Origin: BHER01 sp051652245
GTDB taxonomy: Bacteria; Bacillota_I; Bacilli_A; Culicoidibacterales; Culicoidibacteraceae
Reading direction: 5' to 3'
NCBI GenBank assembly: GCA_051652245.1
Contig: JBOFTV010000076.1
Span: 1 to 25,586 of the forward strand
Length of the DNA: 25,586 nucleotides
The notes under the pieces are model-generated. The model was not told the origin of the DNA. It did not search any database and saw only the letters and a program-made list of their open reading frames with translations. Every line of letters starts with the position of its first letter. Position 1 is the first letter of the stretch. The position numbers and the translations under genes were made by a program. Shown here one piece after another: positions 22,192 through 25,586 of the stretch.

Positions 22192-23244
22192 TTAATCTTC
22201 TTCTAGTGCGTGTTGACACGCCTGATATAAACCGAGTAAATAAGTTGCACCTAGTGCCCGGTCATACAAGCCATAACCAGGTTTTCCCGTTTCGCCCCAG
22301 ATCATGCGCCCGTGATCTGGACGCATATAACCTGTGAATCCAATTTCACAATATGCCTGCATAATTGCTACCATATTAAAACTACCTTCTCCATTTGGAT
22401 GGGCACTTTCATAAAATGATTTCTCACCAATCATTTTTAAATTGCGCATGTGCGCAAAATGAATTCTGTTTGCCTTACCATATTTTCTTACGAGGTGAAC
22501 TAAATCATTTTTTGGATTACAACCTAAAGAACCCGTGCAAAATGTTAGTCCATGATTTGTACTTGGGTGCAAGGATAAGAGTCTATCAAGTGAGTGTTCA
22601 TCCACAATAATACGCGGAAGTCCAAAAATATCCCAGGGGGGGTCATCCTGATGCATCGCCATTTTAATGTCAAGTTGATCGGCAATTGGCATAATTTCTG
22701 CAATAAAGAATGCCAAGTTATTCCATAGTCCCTGCTTGCCAATAGCCTGATATTGTTCAATTAATTCAGCTATTTCTGCTTTGGTATATGAGCTATTCCA
22801 CCCTGGAAGATTTAAATTAGTCGTAAATGGGTTGATATTTTCAATATCTTTTTCCAGATATGCAAGTGTTGTTGATCCATCGGCAAGCTGATAGTCAAGT
22901 TCTGTTCTCGTCCAATCAAACACTGGCATGAAATTATAGCAAATCACCTTAATTCCGGCTGCTGCTAAATTTTTCATACTTTCAATGTAGTTTTCAATAT
23001 ACCTTTTATAGTCGCCTTTTTGTAATTTAATATCCTCATGCACACTTAGGCTTTCAATAACCGAAAATTCTAATCCGGCCTGTTCAATCATGGTTTTAAG
23101 TTCTTTTATTTTAGTAATTGTCCAAATTTCACCTACAGGAATATCATAAATTGCTGATACAATATGCTTCATCCCTGGAATTTGTCTGATATGATCGAGT
23201 GGTATTTTATCCTCTACACCATACCACCTAAATGATAATTTCAT
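22192..23244 (-). CDS. uxuA: D-mannonate dehydratase
   Basis: This 350-residue protein is of the UxuA family, a TIM-barrel Mn/Fe enzyme that removes water from D-mannonate to give 2-keto-3-deoxygluconate. It starts MKLSFRWYGVEDKIPLDHIRQIPGM, here listed in two overlapping pieces by features: the FRWYG start and the IRQIPG turn are classic. Later motifs include MAMHQDDPPW, FCTGSLG (metal-binding Cys region), HFAHMRN, and YMRPDHGRMIWGE. Length is normal. GGAG-type site precedes ATG 23244. It lies 24 bp after the PTS IIC gene and 22 bp before GH1. Neither uronate isomerase (UxaC) nor fructuronate reductase (UxuB) is recognisable in this window, so mannonate must come from enzymes encoded elsewhere or from a different route. 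Confidence 0.95.
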   Translation of the reverse strand: MKLSFRWYGVEDKIPLDHIRQIPGMKHIVSAIYDIPVGEIWTITKIKELKTMIEQAGLEFSVIESLSVHEDIKLQKGDYKRYIENYIESMKNLAAAGIKVICYNFMPVFDWTRTELDYQLADGSTTLAYLEKDIENINPFTTNLNLPGWNSSYTKAEIAELIEQYQAIGKQGLWNNLAFFIAEIMPIADQLDIKMAMHQDDPPWDIFGLPRIIVDEHSLDRLLSLHPSTNHGLTFCTGSLGCNPKNDLVHLVRKYGKANRIHFAHMRNLKMIGEKSFYESAHPNGEGSFNMVAIMQAYCEIGFTGYMRPDHGRMIWGETGKPGYGLYDRALGATYLLGLYQACQHALEED

Positions 23245-23268
23245 CTTGACTACTCCTTTTTTCTATTA

Positions 23269-24579
23269 TTATTGTTCTGCTAATTTCTGGGCATCCTTGT
23301 ATTCAATTTCTGCTGTTTTATTAGCAACTAGTACAAAGGGAAAGTAAATCAACACAGAAGCAAGAATACAGATTATTTGCGTAATAACTGCCCCCATATT
23401 TCCATTTGTTGCCATTATTGCACTTAAAATTGGCGGTGTCGTCCATGGAATAATATTTACAGCCACAGCGGCAAATCCCCATACTGTAGCAAAATAACCA
23501 ATTGTCCCGGTAATTAGCGGCGTGATGATAAAGGGAATCGCCATAATTGGATTTAACATGATTGGCAACCCAAATATCATTGTTTCATTGATATTAAAAA
23601 TACCAGGCATTAATGATAATTTAGCAACAGCACGATAATCTGACCGCTTAGAGATAACAAAAATGGCAATGATTAAACCAATTGTTACACCCGACCCACC
23701 AATACTCATGTACATATCCCAAAAGGGCATTGTAATAACATTTTGGGCACCATCAGCATTAGCAGCAATTGCTGCTAGCAAAATTGGTTCTCTAATTGGC
23801 TTAATCATCTGATTACCATGGACACCAATTGCCCAGAATATTTGTGCAACGAACATTAATAGCAATAGTCCAGGTAATCCTTGCATCACTCCTTCTAATG
23901 GTTTTTGCACAATTGAATAGATAGCTTCATGCAAATAAATACCTGTTATTGACTTAAAAGCAAAGCCAAATGTAGCTGAGATAAAAATCGTAATAATAAC
24001 AGGAAATAATGCTGAAAACGATGCAGCAACATTTCCGGGGACAGTATCTGGCATTTTGACTTTAAGAAATTCAAATGTGCTCAGCTTTGAATAAAGTTCC
24101 ACTGAAACAATCGCCATAATCATCCCCAAAAATAAACTTTTAGCATCCGTAAAATCACGTAAGAGTACATTAACGACCTGGTGTGGCTCTTTATCAATAA
24201 CCATTGTCACCGTAGTTGGCACCACTGAAATAAAGCAGACCAATGCCAAAAATCCGGTTAAATAGCCATTTTGTCCATTAACTCGCCCTAACTCCGCACC
24301 GATGAAGAAAATCGCACCAACAGTCATAAAATTAAGCGTTGCATACTGAATCGATGCAGCAATTGGCTGCCACTGCGCTAAAAATGAGAACAGCTCAAAT
24401 TGAGCAAGCCCTGTTGTAGGATCCATGATTACACTTTTAGTTAAGACCCCAAAAGATCCCGCAATAATAATTGGCATCAATGTTGTAAAAGCAAACTTAA
24501 TTGCTGATATGTACTTCTGGCTACTAACAACGTGGGCAACCCTACCTAGTGTAATCGACATTTTTTCCATAAAGCTCAT
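23269..24579 (-). CDS. PTS lactose/cellobiose-family EIIC permease of the hexuronate-type operon
   Basis: This 436-residue membrane protein has about ten hydrophobic segments and the EIIC-Cel/Lac signature NINETMIFGLPIMLNPIMAIPF. WAIGVHGNQMIKPI around 250-265 is the family's second conserved region. It imports and phosphorylates a sugar with a partner EIIB and EIIA, neither of which is encoded in this operon; the set at 4903-5575 is the only one in the window. ATG 24579 lies 8 nt after AAAAGGAG. It is first in the operon IIC-uxuA-GH1-kdgA-kdgK, so the imported compound is probably a beta-glycoside whose breakdown yields a hexuronate or mannonate. It is a paralogue of the IIC at 5598-6908 but clearly diverged. 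Confidence 0.9.
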   Translation of the reverse strand: MSFMEKMSITLGRVAHVVSSQKYISAIKFAFTTLMPIIIAGSFGVLTKSVIMDPTTGLAQFELFSFLAQWQPIAASIQYATLNFMTVGAIFFIGAELGRVNGQNGYLTGFLALVCFISVVPTTVTMVIDKEPHQVVNVLLRDFTDAKSLFLGMIMAIVSVELYSKLSTFEFLKVKMPDTVPGNVAASFSALFPVIITIFISATFGFAFKSITGIYLHEAIYSIVQKPLEGVMQGLPGLLLLMFVAQIFWAIGVHGNQMIKPIREPILLAAIAANADGAQNVITMPFWDMYMSIGGSGVTIGLIIAIFVISKRSDYRAVAKLSLMPGIFNINETMIFGLPIMLNPIMAIPFIITPLITGTIGYFATVWGFAAVAVNIIPWTTPPILSAIMATNGNMGAVITQIICILASVLIYFPFVLVANKTAEIEYKDAQKLAEQ

Positions 24580-24599
24580 AAAACTAACTCCTTTTTCAT

Positions 24600-24615
24600 T
24601 TCCAGATTACTGGAA
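24600..24615. promoter_or_regulatory. Palindromic operator in the leader of the PTS-uxuA operon
   Basis: TTCCAGATTACTGGAA has perfect 6-bp arms around ATTA. It lies between the putative -10 and the AAAAGGAG site, about 20 bp before the IIC start codon, a repressor position. The outer TTCC/GGAA recalls the CelR-type sites, but spacing and inner bases differ. Confidence 0.5.
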
Positions 24616-24641
24616 GATTATTTGTTTTGGGTTCGTATCTA

Positions 24642-24670
24642 ATATTACGCTTTTTCTCAACTTTTGTAAG
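24642..24670 (-). promoter_or_regulatory. Possible promoter of the PTS-uxuA operon
   Basis: Minus-strand CTTACA (24670-24665), 17-nt spacer, TAATAT (24647-24642). Both boxes are imperfect, so this may be a regulated promoter. The start would be near 24635 and the leader about 55 nt, containing the palindrome at 24600-24615. Confidence 0.35.
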
Positions 24671-24685
24671 CCTTTTCCTTAAAAA

Positions 24686-24741
24686 AAGCCCACTTCCTAA
24701 GTTGGTTATTATGATACGCAAACCACTTGCTATAGTGGGTT
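24686..24741. repeat. Mutually exclusive inverted-repeat arms upstream of both divergent genes
   Basis: AGTGGGTT (24734-24741) can pair with AACCACT (24721-24727, one bulge) or, through AGTGGG, with CCCACT (about 24689-24694). This lies upstream of the -10 of the plus-strand gene at 24839 and upstream of the IIC promoter. It is probably a protein-binding dyad, if it has a role. Confidence 0.3.
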
Positions 24742-24793
24742 ATATTATGAATATTTTCTGCTAATATGATGTTCTATCCTTGCTAAAACCGTG

Positions 24794-24799
24794 TATAAT
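24794..24799 (+). promoter_or_regulatory. -10 box of the small membrane protein gene
   Basis: A perfect TATAAT lies 40 nt before ATG 24839. The -35 region 17-18 nt upstream (GTTCTA/TGTTCT) is weak, so I am only moderately sure that this is the promoter. Confidence 0.4.
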
Positions 24800-24838
24800 A
24801 CTATGTAGTCAAACTCCTTAGAGAAAGGAAAATCGAAA

Positions 24839-25291
24839 ATGAAGAAACTCGACACACCACTTAAAAAAATAGATGAAAAAGAGGCAAACACAAATAACTT
24901 TATTGTTGTTACTATGGTAATTGCGCTATTTTTTGTTGGCCTTTACCAAGGGAGAACGCCTTTTTTTGTTGCTTATATTGTCTGGGCATTCTTAGCAGTT
25001 ATTATTCTAGTTACCTGCTATTACTTCTTCTTCATCAAACCCGAGTACACCAAGAAAATATTTTTTTACTCTGATTTTTTAGAGATTATCGAAGGCAATA
25101 TGCAGCAGAAAATTCCTTATGCTACAATCACAGATGTTAAAATTGGGCGCAGGAAAATGACGCTTGTTCGACCTAAATATCTTATTTTTATTTATGTTAA
25201 ACAGGGAACACCTCTAGAAATTCGCGCCTTAAGCATTAATATGAATACAGTATCTGAGCTTAAGAAGATTATCGGGCTGCCTAATAGATGA
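24839..25291 (+). CDS. Small membrane protein with PH-like C-terminal domain
   Basis: The 150-residue product has a charged N terminus (MKKLDTPLKKIDEKE), two adjacent transmembrane helices (about 22-40 and 43-68) and a cytoplasmic or external domain of about 75 residues. The latter alternates beta-strand-like stretches (KKIFFYSDFLEII, KIPYATITDVKIGR, YLIFIYVKQ) before a final helix (NTVSELKKIIGL). This is the pattern of small bacterial PH-like domain proteins; I do not recognise a named family. AAAGGA lies 9 nt before the ATG. It is monocistronic, ends at the terminator at 25360-25388 and is divergent from the PTS-uxuA operon. The function is unknown. Confidence 0.75.
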   Translation: MKKLDTPLKKIDEKEANTNNFIVVTMVIALFFVGLYQGRTPFFVAYIVWAFLAVIILVTCYYFFFIKPEYTKKIFFYSDFLEIIEGNMQQKIPYATITDVKIGRRKMTLVRPKYLIFIYVKQGTPLEIRALSINMNTVSELKKIIGLPNR

Positions 25292-25359
25292 GAAAAGACT
25301 TTACATTAATAGTCATTTTTGCTATTATTAATTTATAAGATTATATTCATGGAAAAGTG

Positions 25360-25388
25360 AAAAGGAAGTGTTGGTAGCACTTCCTTTT
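25360..25388. terminator. Bidirectional rho-independent terminator
   Basis: AAAAGGAAGTG / CACTTCCTTTT form a perfect 11-bp stem with a 7-nt loop TTGGTAG. A T-rich tail follows on the plus strand, and the flanking A-rich side serves the minus strand. It ends the PH-like membrane gene (plus) and the 36-residue peptide gene (minus). Confidence 0.88.
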
Positions 25389-25401
25389 CTTTGTGGTTGA
25401 A

Positions 25402-25512
25402 TTATTTCTTTTTCGTTTGTTTCTGAGCACAGTTTCGACAATTACATCTACTTCTTCTTGTTGTCTTAATGATAATAAATGTAAATACTAAAATTCCTAA
25501 GATCACATCCAT
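25402..25512 (-). CDS. Tiny Cys-rich membrane peptide (36 residues)
   Basis: ATG 25512 lies 6 nt after GGGAGGTG, one of the best ribosome binding sites in the window. The 36-codon frame ends in TAA at 25402. The product begins MDVILGILVFTFIII, a single membrane span, followed by a very basic tail KTTRRSRCNCRNCAQKQTKKK in part, with a C-x-C-x2-C cluster and net charge near +10. A TATAAT at 25576-25571 on the minus strand is a likely -10, with its -35 beyond the edge. A terminator follows closely. Together these make a convincing small gene. Family and function are unknown; a metal-binding membrane microprotein or type I toxin-like peptide are possibilities. Confidence 0.6.
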   Translation of the reverse strand: MDVILGILVFTFIIIKTTRRSRCNCRNCAQKQTKKK

Positions 25513-25586
25513 GGTTTCACCTCCCATTTGGGCAAAGTGAATTCTCCCGATTTAATTCCACCACTTTCTCATTATAGCCAGAACTT

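Noticed and set aside
24694..24701. TTCCTAAG upstream of the second PTS operon as a third CelR-type site
   Set aside because: Only one half-site; the opposite arm (GTTATTA) does not match and the spacing to the promoter differs from the two good sites.

Overview
This is a low-GC, Gram-positive (Bacillota) accessory-metabolism region. Lactobacillales or Listeriaceae-like bacteria (Enterococcus, Carnobacterium, Listeria, Brochothrix) fit best. The reasons are AGGAGG-type ribosome binding sites throughout, several sugar PTS genes with PRD, RpiR and GntR regulators, a Listeria-Bacteroides (InlB B-type) repeat surface protein, and a single-domain AA10 lytic polysaccharide monooxygenase. I cannot name the species from sequence alone. 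No rRNA, tRNA, CRISPR array or intact mobile element was seen.

Layout: (1) 1-1282, the 5' part of an exported repeat protein, leaving the window at the left edge. (2) 1283-1973, a long AT-rich gap. (3) 1974-6908 (minus), a lactose/cellobiose-family PTS operon read IIC-IIB-IIA, then a small dimeric-barrel protein, a flavodoxin-fold reductase and a CelR-like PRD regulator. (4) 7057-7659 (minus), an XRE/S24-like regulator with its own terminator. (5) 7964-8566 (minus), a secreted chitin/cellulose-active LPMO. (6) 8768-11857 (minus), a three-gene operon of metal-dependent cupin sugar-phosphate isomerases, divergent from an XRE/TPR regulator at 12136-13056. (7) 13095-16262 (minus), an operon of RibD-C-like reductase, SDR dehydrogenase and NCS2-like permease, divergent from an RpiR/SIS regulator at 16565-17377. 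(8) 17374-18917 (minus), a GntR/UTRA regulator and a Cof-type HAD phosphatase. (9) 19123-24579 (minus), an operon of PTS IIC, mannonate dehydratase, GH1 glycosidase, KDPG aldolase and KDG kinase. (10) A small membrane protein at 24839-25291 converging on a tiny Cys-rich membrane peptide gene at 25402-25512.

How the parts may work together: the strongest new signal is regulatory. The PTS operon (3) and the cupin-isomerase operon (6) each carry an 18-bp palindrome of the form TTCCTAWGNNCTTAGGAA. In both, 9 nt separate it from the -35 box, followed by a 17-nt spacer, a -10 box and about 28 nt of leader. This matches the general shape of the CelR operator as I recall it from streptococci. It suggests that the PRD activator encoded at the end of the PTS operon controls both operons, tying import of a beta-linked sugar to three cupin isomerases.

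The second sugar module (9) pairs a PTS permease with the lower hexuronate pathway (mannonate to KDG to KDPG to pyruvate plus glyceraldehyde-3-phosphate) and a GH1 enzyme. The GH1 phosphate-binding loop lacks the usual Lys, which hints at an unusual, possibly uronide-type substrate. That module has no IIA or IIB of its own, whereas module (3) has IIA and IIB but no glycosidase.
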